DNA from: Periplaneta americana
Lineage: Eukaryota; Arthropoda; Insecta; Blattodea; Blattidae
NCBI RefSeq assembly: GCF_040183065.1
Contig: NC_091130.1
Location: forward strand, 127,201,914-127,265,913
Reading direction: 5' to 3'
Length of the DNA: 64,000 nt
Part shown: positions 10,748 through 20,872 of the stretch, piece after piece
Layout of the letters: every line of letters begins with the position of its first letter
How positions within the stretch are numbered: the stretch's first letter is position 1
Program-made: the position numbers and the translations under genes
Notes under the pieces: generated by a model
Databases searched by the model: none
What the model saw: the letters and a program-made list of their open reading frames with translations, nothing else
Told to the model about the DNA's origin: nothing

Positions 10748-10884
10748 ACAGACACACAGAGATAACTCCTATGATGTGGTTCCTGCACGAAGTTCGCGCC
10801 AACGGTAGGTGCATAAAGTCTGTGTGATGTATCTTGTCTCACTGCGAAAAGAGAGAGAAAGGAGATATGTCTTACTTCGTCTGT
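10748..10884. other. Short spacer, nothing recognised
   Basis: No supported feature between the MITE and the composite repeat. Confidence 0.35.
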
Positions 10885-11060
10885 GTTGTTATGGCAAATG
10901 AAAGAAGGTTGTCCACAGTCACACACATTTTTCCGCACTTCTGCTGCGAAACAGATATCCTTCACATTCACAAACACTTCTCGTTCGTTTATCAATTTTT
11001 ACCACACATATTTCAACATGGCTTTGAATATAAGAACTGACAACTCAAAGTGAATTAAAC

Positions 11061-11116
<56 letters not shown>

Positions 11117-11395
11117 TCAAGCTTTAAAAAATGAGAAGGCATTAGAATTCGAACTCGGGTTGCCTGGATGACAACTCAGCATCCAACCACGTGAGCTACG
11201 CCCTTACGCAGTCTATTGCTTCCCTATTAGGCACCTAACGGAAGTATGTCATAAACAATAGCCAATATTTCCAAAACGAGGGATCATTGGCCACCCATAC
11301 CAAGTATGACTTTAAACAGTGTGTCTTGTACTTTCATGTCACAAAATCTGATTTAATTCGGTGATATACAGAGCGTGTCCTCTCCTTGTGAGTCC
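10885..11395 (-). repeat. Composite repeat with tRNA-like boxes and (AAT)n, copy 1
   Basis: It matches 28177-28705 over two blocks separated by an (AAT)n tract at about 11061-11116. On the minus strand the right block contains an A-box-like TAGCTCACGTGG and a B box GAGTTCGAATTC. It is followed by the (ATT)n tract and then a coding-looking block (FVNVKDICFAAEVRKNVCDC). A third, right-block-only copy is at 27385-27645 (plus). Confidence 0.75.
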
Positions 11396-11788
11396 AAGTT
11401 CGATGGCGGTCAGCAGCCGACTTTACATCGGAGCAAGCCCGAAACCTAGAAAACAAACTTAGATGATGATGAAAGAGGGGAAATGTAATTATGATGGCGA
11501 GATGAATCCGAGATCCAACGCCGATAAGTTTCATTAGAGAAAAATTGTTATATAATACGCAGTTTCAAAGATAGATTTGATTTGCAGTAAAAAAAACTTC
11601 ATTTTTTCACATACATCAGATCCCTTTATAAACATAAGGGGATTTCACATAAGTATAAGAACAATAACAAAACATCTCTTTCGACGGGCGAAGGGGTGTC
11701 CTTAAACTTCTGTTAGAACCTGTATTTATTCATTCGTTGTTCATACATTAACTTTATCTACCTACTTATCTAACTACTACATAAAGTA
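11396..11788. other. Intergenic, nothing recognised
   Basis: No supported feature. Confidence 0.4.
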
Positions 11789-11986
11789 CGATTATTTAGT
11801 CCTGACAGTCGCCGGAGATGTGCGCGTGGGCCAGGCCAGTCCATTTAGTTACGCCAAGGGGTGTTTGGTTTATTCACTCGCTTGCCTTTACCAACTGCTC
11901 GCCCTTACCTCTACTCCGGAACTCTCCCCACTCCTCCGAGTACTTCCCCTCTTTCGCGTCGCTGAGCTATCAGGACTAAATAATCG
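11789..11986. mobile_element. 198-bp MITE or foldback element
   Basis: The ends are inverted repeats: CGATTATTTAGTCCTGACAG at 11789 and, on the other strand at 11986, CGATTATTTAGTCCTGATAG. The interior is GC-rich and non-coding. No clear target duplication was found, so the superfamily is open. Confidence 0.68.
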
Positions 11987-12024
11987 GTCTGTACCTATCT
12001 ACCTATGCAATCATTCATCCGTCT

Positions 12025-12092
12025 AACTCTCCGTCAATCCATCCACCCGTCCACCCATCCACCCATACATCTGTCCATCCATCCATCCAATT
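12025..12092. repeat. Degenerate (CCAT)n microsatellite
   Basis: Runs of CCAT, CCGT and CCAC units. Confidence 0.85.
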
Positions 12093-12323
12093 ATTTATTA
12101 ATTTATTTGTGGATTAATTCCCAAACTTCCGCCATGTAGGCCTAAATCACGGTGCGGTGATTTTCATTTAGAATTTTTTCACTATGTCTTCCTTAGACAT
12201 TGATCTATCAATTTTAAAAAATTACAGCGCGATTGACTATCATAGGAGCTACGACATGATAAATGTTAAAGGAGCAGGAAATATCGTGTACTATAATTAT
12301 TGCGAAGTTTTACGAACGTAAAG

Positions 12324-13018
12324 ATAGGGCTAGGATTTTGATGACCTATAAATCATGAAAAAATGCCCTAAAACAATGCATTTATGACCTAAAAATCTTC
12401 CAAAAATGCCCTAAAAATTGATCTTATATAATTGTCTTAGTAGAAAAAGAGGTTTTGTACTACTTAGTATTTAGACTAGTAATTAAATTAAATTCTAGTA
12501 CCAACATTTAAGTTTATTTAATTTTACGTAATTTTTTCTAAGTAGTACACTTTAACTAATTATTTTATGTGATGTAGTGCCATGCCGTCCACCACAAGGC
12601 CACTCTTATCCGGAACTAGCAGATAGGCCTGTAGAGGAGTCTATATTGAAGGAGTGGTTGGACTGATCGATTACATGGGGTGTAGGCTACTACGTTAAAT
12701 TGACAATATGTGTGCAGAAAAACAATTAAAATATTATACAAAATAATGGGTATTAATGGACAAAATAAGTAGAGAAAATATCGAAGGATAAAATATTATT
12801 TCACATTAATAATGGGGATTTATGGCCAAAATTAAATGAAAATGCCTAAAAAATGACCGAATAAAACAAAAAATGCTCTTATGATTTGAAACAGGCAAAA
12901 AATGCCCTAATAAATATGTCTTAAAACACTCAGTTTATAACATAACATAAATACTAAAGCAGCTATGTTTCTGGCTTACTAGAAAAAAGAAGCAATTTCA
13001 TCAAAATCCTAGCCCTAT
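12324..13018. mobile_element. 695-bp non-autonomous DNA transposon with GCCCTAAAA subterminal repeats
   Basis: Perfect 21-bp terminal inverted repeats begin TAGGGCTAGGATTTTGATG (left at 12325, right ending at 13017). Several copies of AAATGCCCTAAAA lie just inside both ends, in opposite orientation. No transposase frame is seen. Flanking TA is present, but a longer duplication is not convincing. The subterminal repeats look like transposase binding sites (inference). Confidence 0.75.
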
Positions 13019-13094
13019 TCATTACTGACGTCAACATAGCGTTAACGTTTAGCGTACGACGAGGGTGCCAAACCCTCGATTACCTTCTTGCACA

Positions 13095-13270
13095 CACTCT
13101 AAATCAGGTATGTTTAGAGCGGGCATTTCTAGTCTTTACACGTGGCACAACAGTGACATCAAATCTCAGAATCTCATGCAGGCATACATTTAAAAGATAT
13201 TCTACGTCATTGTTGCACCTCGTTTAAGGGCTAGAAATGCCCGAGCTGAACATGCCTGCTCTAAATATTT
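13095..13270. mobile_element. Foldback MITE
   Basis: Two arms of about 36 bp are inverted: 13099-13136 with GAGCGGGCATTTCTAG and 13228-13265 with CTAGAAATGCCCGAGC. They share CTCTAAAT at the outer end. The loop is about 90 bp and there is no coding sequence. Confidence 0.6.
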
Positions 13271-13734
13271 TGCGCGACAGCTCATGGAGCATCAAGGACT
13301 AACCATTCTATTCCTACCTTCACGTCTACATACAATCTGTAGGTTCTCGTCGACGTGTTTCAAAAAAGAAGGTGGAAGAAATTCGAGCGGAATATTAGAG
13401 AAGCCCATTAAATCAATTCATCAAGCATACCACCAGTTTAAAGTTTTCCCATCAGGTGCATCTCCTCCATATTCTCTACGGTAATTTCTTTGCATGATTT
13501 ATTTTGTCTCTGCATACCAGAATAAAAATTGTGCGCACTGCTGCGGAGTCACACTTTTGCTTTATGCGATTGTGACGCAACATAGTGAGTGAACAATCAA
13601 CTTTAAATTCATTAAATAAAAATTCTTTGAATTTCTCTTTCTTTTCGTACCACTCGCATTCCATAATTTGGTATACCTTGTCAGTAATGACTAATTAAAA
13701 TTTGGGAGGTTTGAACGGAACATCTTAGCCTATA
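13271..13734. other. Intergenic, nothing recognised
   Basis: No supported feature. Confidence 0.4.
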
Positions 13735-14545
13735 TTCGCAGCTACCCTCCAACAACAACCAAATTTCTTGGCTTAAAAATCGATAATGTGTTAAATTGGA
13801 AAAATCATATTACAATAATTACCCCCAAACTAAATTCAGCATGTTTTGCTATTATATCTATGCAAAAGATAGTAATACCTTAAAAACAATATACTTTGCA
13901 TACTTACACTCGGTAATGAGTTTTGGAATAATATTCTGGGAAAATTCAACAGATATAACAGTATATAACTATTACAAAAAAGAGTAATTACAATAATAGT
14001 AGGTGCCAAATCTAGGGAATCTTATAGGACTATTTTCAAAAACTACAAATAATGCCCATGGCTTGTCAGTATATCTTTTCATTAATAATCTTCCTCTTAT
14101 GTAATCGTGAAACTTTGTAACTAATTCAACAGTTCATAGCAGAAATACACGTCAAAAAATGACTTTTATACTCCATCGGCAAGTCTATCATGCTATCAAA
14201 AAGGAGTGCGTTATATGGCAGTAAACATTTTTAATAGCCTCCCTATCGATATAAAAAATGAAACTCAAAACATAAGATTATTTAGGGCCAAATTGAAGAA
14301 GTACCTAATTTCTCACGCCTTCTATTCTGTAGGTGAATTCATGACATTCAATAACGCTTCATGAAATTGATACTAAAACTTTGAGTTGTACTAGTAGACT
14401 ATATTGTAAATCTCTTCTGTATGTATTTCATCTAGATTGTGACTATAAATTAAAACTTTATAATTGTATTAAGTTTTTTTGACTTGTTCCATATTCTAGC
14501 TGTGAAGCAATGTATGAATAGCATGGAATGTTATTAAATACAATA
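13735..14545 (+). pseudogene. LINE reverse transcriptase thumb and C-terminus plus 3' UTR, decayed
   Basis: Readable pieces in shifting frames are TKFLGLKIDNVLNWKNHI, then PKLNSACFAI, then SVMSFGIIFWENSTD, then NSTVHSRNTRQK. FLG..ID..L.W..HI and the SFGI.FW pattern are standard for the thumb of Jockey/CR1-type non-LTR reverse transcriptases. Many frameshifts separate the pieces. The 3' UTR carries TTGACTTGTTCCATATTCTA and ends in AATAC repeats near 14545. The catalytic palm is missing. Confidence 0.75.
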
Positions 14546-15470
14546 CAATATCTGGAGGCCGTCTTCTTTATCTGCAACCTGAGGACGCGTAATGCCGTGA
14601 TCATAGGGATCCACAATACATGGCGGACATTTTATCTTTATTTTCATTAATTGAAATATAAGGTTAAATTTTTTAGTTTGCCTAAAATACTGACTTTGAA
14701 AGTTAATTAAGAAATAATTTTATTACCATGAAAACCTAGAAGATTGCAGCGACATTTTATTAAATTATTGCTTGTGTAATTAAGTTAAGATTTACTTAGT
14801 TTAGTTCTAAATAAACACACAAAAGAAAGATAAAGTAAATGAAGATAAAGCAAATATATCTCATCTTGTTTGTTTAATTTAAGTTATGAATATAACTTTA
14901 TCTTAGATAAGAAAGAGCGAGAAATGTAATTAAATAACGCGATATTACGCAACATAGGACGATTTCTCTTATCTTTCAACCTATTATTATCTCATAAAAT
15001 GTGATTACCGATGCACCTACTAGTAGAACTATTATCCTGGGGTTTGTGGAAGAGAAGGTTGTAGATCAGTGGAGATGTATTGAATAAGCAATTACACAGA
15101 CAATACAATGGCAATCACGGTTGCATTTACCTACAAGGATAATTAGGTCATGCATATGTTCTGATGGCTTCGAGTGATGACGTTGATGGACCTTCACTTT
15201 GAATATGAAGAGAAGCTCTATGAATAGTTGGGACATGGTACATTATACAGAGACGTCATCTGAGTCAGATAATATAATAGCACACGAGCACCTTCAAATT
15301 ATATCCCCATTTGCCTGAATATACATTGCATTGTAACAGAATGGCGCTCAGGGATTAGCTATGAATTGCAGGGATACGTTACAAATGTAGCAGCAGTTTT
15401 CTTTCTGTAGTAACTGATTTTGTATTAATGACGTCGCAAGCTAAAAAAACACTAATAATTTGCTTCCAGG
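14546..15470. other. Intergenic, nothing recognised
   Basis: No coding or repeat feature is supported in about 0.9 kb. Confidence 0.4.
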
Positions 15471-15475
15471 ATGAT

Positions 15476-17180
15476 ACGTCCACAGCAGTATGTCCATCAG
15501 ACAATTTGTCCACTATCTCACGTCCACAGCTATTTTGTCCAAGGAAACTAGTCCAACAAACATTTCATCCACCAAAAAATTTCTCCATTAATATTTCGGT
15601 CAAGAATTATTCTGTTCATAATTTTTTCCCCAATTTTTCTTTGTCCATTAGTTTCTGTGCCAACTAAATGTTTTGTCCTGGAATATTTGGTTCATTAATA
15701 TTTCGGTCAAGAATTATTCTGTCCATAATTTTTTTCCCAATTTTTCTTTGTCCACTAGTTTCCTGTGCCAACTAAATATTTTATCCTCGAATATTTGATT
15801 AATTAATATTTCAGTCAAGAATTATTCTGTCCATATTTTTTTTCCCAATTTTTCTTTGTCCATTAGTTTCTGTGCCAACTAAATGTTTTGTCCTCGAATA
15901 TTTGGTTCATTAATATTTCGGTCAAGAATTATCCTGTCCATTTTTTTTTCCCAATTTTTCTTTGTCCGCTAATTTCTGTGCCAACTAAATGTTTTGTCCT
16001 GGAATATTTGGTTCATTAATATTTCGGTCAAGAATTATTCTGTTCACAATGTTTTTTTTCCAATTTTTCTTTGTCCACTAGTTTCCTGTGCCAAATAAAT
16101 GTTTTTTGTCCTCGAATATTTGGTTCATTAATATTTCGGTCAAGAATTATTCTGTCCATAATTTTTTCCCACTTTTTCTTTGTCCGCTAATTTCTGTGCC
16201 AACTAAATGTTTTGTCCTGGAATATTTGGTTCATTAATATTTCGGTCAAGAATTATCCTGTCCGTAATTTTTTTCCCAATTTTTCTTTGTCCGCTAATTT
16301 CTGTGCCAACTAAATGTTTTGTCCTGGAATATTTGGTTCATTAATATTTCGGTCAAGAATTGTTCTGTCCATAATTTTTTTCCCAATTTTTCTTTGTTCA
16401 CTAGTTTCCTGTGCCAACTAAATGTTTTGTCCTCGAATATTTGGTTCATTAATATTTCGGTCAAGAATTATTCTGTCCATAATTTTTTTTTCCCAATTTT
16501 TCTTTGTCTACTAGTTTCTGTGCCAACTAAATGTTTTTTGACCTCGAGTATTTGGTTAATTAATATTTCGGTCAAAAATTATTCTGTCCATAATTTTTTT
16601 CTCAATTTTTCTTTGTCCACTAGTTTCTGTGCCAACTAAATGTTTTGTCCTCGAATATTTGGTTCATTTTTGGATAACAGGTACTTCCAATATGCAATTT
16701 AAAAAAGAAGGGTTGCTATGGAAATGTATTTAATTATTTTGTAACATAATAATGTTCATTTCTATGGAAATATGCAGTTCATTGATTCAATATTAAATTT
16801 TGAAATAAATGGAAACATTTAAAATGGCTTATATGATAATAACCGTAAGAGGGTGGGACATGTGAGTCTACAACAATTTATTATATTTAGTAGTAATAGT
16901 GTACTGTATTAGTAGTTTTAGTTTTAAACCATTTATGCAAACGTACAATCAGGAATATTTGACTGGAGGAGACAATAAAATGGACAACTTAATAAAGAGA
17001 TGAAAGATAAATGTAGGACACAATAAAATGTGGACCAAACTTTCAGAGGACAAAAGAGCACAATGTCAATTTAAACTGTGGACGAAATAATAGTGGACAT
17101 AAAATACCATAGGACGAAAAAATATAGTGGACAGAATATCAAAGGGACGTACGAAACAGTGGACGAAATATCCGTGGACA
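15476..17180. repeat. Inverted arms of a 15-bp GTCCA monomer flanking a minisatellite
   Basis: The left arm (15476-15575) has GTCCA at about 15478, 15491, 15507, 15522, 15537 and 15551. The right arm (about 16975-17180) has GGAC at similar 14-17 bp steps in the opposite orientation (for example near 17075, 17092, 17111, 17125, 17143, 17158, 17173). Between them lies the 107-bp array. The mirror arrangement suggests a single foldback or transposon-like unit. No transposase is seen. Confidence 0.65.
15586..16670. repeat. Minisatellite, about ten 107-bp units
   Basis: The unit begins near ATTAATATTTCGGTCAAGAA and contains CTGTCCATAA, TTTCTTTGTCCACTAG, TGTGCCAACTAAATG and TTTTGTCCT. Starts lie near 15588, 15690, 15803, 15911, 16015, 16125, 16232, 16340, 16447 and 16560, so the unit length is 102-113 bp. 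The open frame at 16319-16639 is a by-product of the array. Confidence 0.92.
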
Positions 17181-17469
17181 TAGCGTTTGGGAACCAAAAA
17201 TTTTTATTTCAGATTTTATGCCATGAAGGTAAAGTTGTATTTTTTTATTCTGCAAGAATTTAATCAATATTCTGGTGAAATTGCGATTTTACAAAGATTC
17301 ATGTTCCAGAGATAAAACTACGTAAATTTCCATATGTGTTTCTAAATTACAAATCAAATGCAAACAGAAGAGCAGGGAGTTCGAGGAAAGACTGCAGTGT
17401 GACATGATACAATTTATTTTTAACACCTTCTGAAATGGAAGAAAATTTCTTTCAATCTCAGTCATTTAT
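17181..17469. other. Intergenic, nothing recognised
   Basis: No supported feature. Confidence 0.35.
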
Positions 17470-17475
17470 GATGGA

Positions 17476-17515
<40 letters not shown>

Positions 17516-17552
17516 GTGGTGGTGGTGGTGGTGGTGGTGATGACGATGACGA
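17470..17552. repeat. (GAT)n-(GGT)n microsatellite
   Basis: About fifteen GAT units followed by about nine GGT units. Confidence 0.93.
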
Positions 17553-17912
17553 CCACGGCCAGTTGTGTTTCAAGATATGGGAGAATATGAACTGCAAGCA
17601 TACAGTACTGTGGATGAAATAACATTAAAACTGGTAAAACGATATCAATTCCAAGAAAAATTGTAACAATTTCGCAAAGAAAGTATATGCGAGTCAATTT
17701 ACGCCGGATTGGTGCTCATAAAATAGAAAGAATTTTGTAAAAAATTTAAAATCAATAATGCATAATAGTCATTTACTCCAAATAAAATCCAACGATTCAA
17801 CTATTTTCTTCAAGATTGTTATATTACAAAGAATAAAGTGGCAAATAACTTAGTATAGTTTATTTCAAAAGAAATTCGAAAAAGGAATTACTTATTCATC
17901 TTGATTACACAA
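17553..17912. other. Intergenic, nothing recognised
   Basis: No supported feature. Confidence 0.35.
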
Positions 17913-18845
17913 CTTTTAACACTTATCACTTCGAAATAAGTATGATAATACTTTCTTGTGTTAAATTCTATCGTACCTGGTTTACACGTTTCGACCTATT
18001 ATGGGTCATCCTCAGAACTGGTCGTTGTTGGTCATGGCGCCTCTTGTTTTGTCTCCTGCGAGGGTGTGCTCGTGTGGTGTAATGCGGAGTCAAGGAGTGT
18101 GTGTGTTCTGAAATTGAGTGTGTTGAGAATTTCATTGGGGTGTGTTTTTGTGTGTCTGTATATTTCATATTGTTCTAGTGTATTTAGTTTCTGGCTTTTT
18201 GGTTGGATGTGTAGTATTTCCATGTCTGTGTTGATGTCTCTGTAGGTGTGGTTAGCATTTGTGATGTGTTCTGCATATGTGGAGATGTTTTGTAATTTTG
18301 TTATGGCTGTGGTGTGTTCTTTGTAACGTGTTTGAAATGATCTGTCTGTCTGTCCTATGTAGAAGTTGTTGCGGGTGTTACATTTGACTTTGTATACGCC
18401 TGTGTGGTAGTATTTGTTTGTTTGTGTGTTGAGATGTTTTTGTAGAGTGTTATTTGTTCTGTATGCGATGTTGTAATTTAATTTCTTGAATGAGGTTGCA
18501 ATCTTGTGTGTGTTTTTGTTTTCGTATGTTAGTGTGATGTATTTTTTGTGTTCTTGTGCTTATGTTGTATTCTTATGTTTTTTGTGATTATGTTTTGTCT
18601 TACGTATTATGTTGTCTATTATGTTAGGGTTGTATCCGTTTTCTTGTGCTATGTATTTGATTGTGTTTAGCTCTTCGTTGTAATCCTGTAGGATCATTGG
18701 TATGTTGAGTAGTCTGTGTACCATTGTTCGGAATGCAGCTTGTTTGTGTTGTATTGGGTGGTCGGATATGCTGTGTATGTGTTTTGTTGTTGTTGTTGTT
18801 GTTGTTGTGGGTTTTCTGCATACTTTGAATGTGTGTTTGTCGTCT
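17913..18845 (-). mobile_element. Penelope-like element, copy 1, GIY-YIG endonuclease end
   Basis: On the minus strand the region 18397-18200 reads YKVKCNTRNNFYIGQTDRSF, then QTRYKEHTTAITKLQNISTY, then AEHITNANHT. This has the GIY-YIG endonuclease pattern (FYIGQT...R..EH) preceded by a C-x2-[CR] pair, as in Penelope-like retroelements. The C-terminal KSQKLNTLEQYEIYRHTKTH follows. The reverse transcriptase is missing and stops and frameshifts are present. A (GTT)n run (18782-18815) lies within the element. The copy is cut at about 18846 by a hAT-type end. Copy 2 is at 30611-32150. Confidence 0.82.
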
Positions 18846-18950
18846 ACTGCAGTAGTTCCTAAAGTGGGGGTCGCGAACCCGTGAAGGGTCGTGTAAAGAG
18901 CTGAGGGGGGTCGCGAGATGATTTACAAAATAAAACAAAAAACGCCTTTT
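18846..18950. mobile_element. Single hAT-type terminus
   Basis: CAGTAGTTCCTAAAGTGGGG followed by GTCGCGAACC and a second GGGGTCGCGAG is the typical end of a widespread hAT group. The opposite end was not found in the window, so the element is truncated or its partner end has decayed. Confidence 0.5.
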
Positions 18951-19313
18951 AACATAAACATAAACAAGGTTGAACATAAAAAAGTTCAATAGGTCTTATA
19001 AAATAAAAAATAATTAGAGCGATAAATGCGCCCTTTTTTGAGAAAGTAGTTTCTGAAGTTTGAATTCCATATTTACATACTGTTATCATTTTCAATTTCT
19101 TGTTTTTGTTTTGATGGCAATTACAGACCAGAAACTTATTTTCCATAAATACAAATTTGCAAATATTGTTTAAAAAAAAATAGGAACTTTTTTTGCAAGC
19201 ACGGGGTATACTTGCATTCTTTTAATCCAAAACTGGTCTACTCCTTTTGCATTTACAGCCAGTTGAACCCAACTGTTTAAAAACCGGATTCAGTATCCAT
19301 CTGTGACTGTCGT
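18951..19313. other. Probable interior of the hAT remnant, nothing else recognised
   Basis: AT-rich, without readable coding sequence. Confidence 0.3.
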
Positions 19314-19777
19314 AATTGAAGGGTTCAGAGCCATAGTGGGCCAAGCGCCATTTATTAAAAAAAGAGAAAGCTAGGGCTAAAGTTAAATGAATACCATAGT
19401 TTAATGAAGATTGACATATTATTTAGTTTTAATGTGTAGGGTAAAGTTGCCTAACTCCGTGATACTCCTAATCCCGTGATACTTTATTTTTTAATTGAAT
19501 GTCGGTCAAAGTTTTGCCGTTCGAACATAGCGCTAGACATCTTTCTCAAAACAGTGTATCTTTCGCTTACTTTGAATTGTGGTAATAACTTCATTTTAAC
19601 CCTTGTTTTCTACGGTCTTAGTAAATGGCGCTTGGCCCACTATGGTTCTGAACCAGTAGCGGCCGGTGATCCAAATCCGGTGAGGCCAGATGCAACTAGT
19701 TTAAGTGCCTCCGATAGAAAATGTTTATTTATGATATTAATTATTATTGTTGTTATGTTATTAATAACATTATTACT

Positions 19778-19816
<39 letters not shown>

Positions 19817-20745
19817 GTCTATCATTATTACTAGTAATGAAAAATAATAATTTCACTCACCAAATAAGTTGTTATGCTGCGAGTTTCAGTGATTGTTTCA
19901 GTGTGATGAAGCAACCCATATTATGTGTTGAAATTTCCCTTTCTTTCTTTTATTTTTATTTTTTTCCTTTGACAGCAACAAACAAGGCCAACAGAGAAGT
20001 TTATTTTGCACCACATTACCACTTAACCATTTATGTTGCCCATACCAGGATGCAATAGATACTCGCGTCAGAAAAATTGTCAGCGATGTCGTAGGTATCT
20101 CGGTCGACTTTCTCTTTATTTAAAACTTCCTTTCTTTCAATATTATTTCTTCTCGAAAAAGGATACTCTAACAATGAATTAACTACACCAGCATTATTTC
20201 TGGCATTTGTTTCTGTTTATATTTTCCCGAAATACATAACAACATTGGCCCAGATTCACTACAACAACCTCGCTTAAGTCATAAACTAAGACATAAGAGG
20301 AGAGAATAGCGTGGGTCTCTGCCTGCCAAAGAGCTGGAATGTTTGTTATTTATGGCCTATTTAAGAAGACAAGTCACCCTATTCCCACCCCACTCTACCC
20401 TTGAGGCCGGCCCATGGTTGAGAGGAGTGAAACCTGACCAGGCCAGACGAATTGTGCCTCAGTTACAACGTTTAAAGCGTAACGTCAAAAGCCCGCGAAG
20501 ACAAACGAAAATCCAGAAGCAGACCCGGCCCGAGCGATTCTGGCCTCATGAACAAATTTTACTGCAAAACAGGTCTATTTAGGCTACATCACAAAATTTT
20601 CAAATGCTTCTACAGCGATATATGCTTCATTCAAATAACTAATACATTACATAAAAACAAATTTGATTTCAGTTAAGCCAATTGACTGAGGCCCGGCCTC
20701 ACTTGCCTCAGTCAATCTGCCGCCACTGTTCTGAACCCTTCAATT
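19314..20745. mobile_element. MITE with GGGTTCAGA ends, split near its right end by a hAT element
   Basis: The left end reads GAAGGGTTCAGAGCCATAGT then GGGCCAAGCGCCATTTA. The right end is its inverse, CACTATGGTTCTGAAC at 19638-19653, continued by CCTTCAATT at 20737-20745 on the far side of the inserted element. Joined, the inverted repeat is about 40 bp with one difference. The MITE itself is about 350 bp and non-coding. Confidence 0.78.
19654..20728. mobile_element. Non-autonomous hAT element, 8-bp duplication TTCTGAAC
   Basis: The ends are CAGTAGCGGCCG and, inverted, CAGTGGCGGCAG. The perfect 8-bp duplication TTCTGAAC is at 19646-19653 and 20729-20736. It contains an (ATT)n run at about 19775-19815 and no recognisable transposase. 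The open frame at 20343-20582 has no known domain. Confidence 0.82.
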
Positions 20746-20764
20746 CTTTTGCGTTTCTTCCAGA

Positions 20765-20872
20765 AAAAAACCTACAGGTAATCAGCTCTAATGGGATTCG
20801 AACCCACTTCTGAACGCAGCCTCGAAGCAAGAGTCCCGCTCACTTTTCAGTTACGCCGATGGTCTATATTTC
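20765..20872 (-). mobile_element. tRNA-derived SINE head, family A fragment
   Basis: On the minus strand it has a GTAACTGAAAAGTGAGCGGG head, a B box GGGTTCGAATCCC, and then CTGATTACCTGTAGG, which is the start of the family A body. The 3' part is missing. Confidence 0.7.

Noticed and set aside
11334-11534. Minus-strand open frame near the composite repeat
   Set aside because: Partly overlaps the repeat end and has no domain.
15428-16639. Open frames with repeated NISVKNYSVHNFF
   Set aside because: They are by-products of the 107-bp minisatellite. Frames change between units and stops are frequent.
20343-20582. 79-codon open frame in a GC-richer patch
   Set aside because: No domain, inside a non-autonomous hAT element, and composition alone is not support for a gene.
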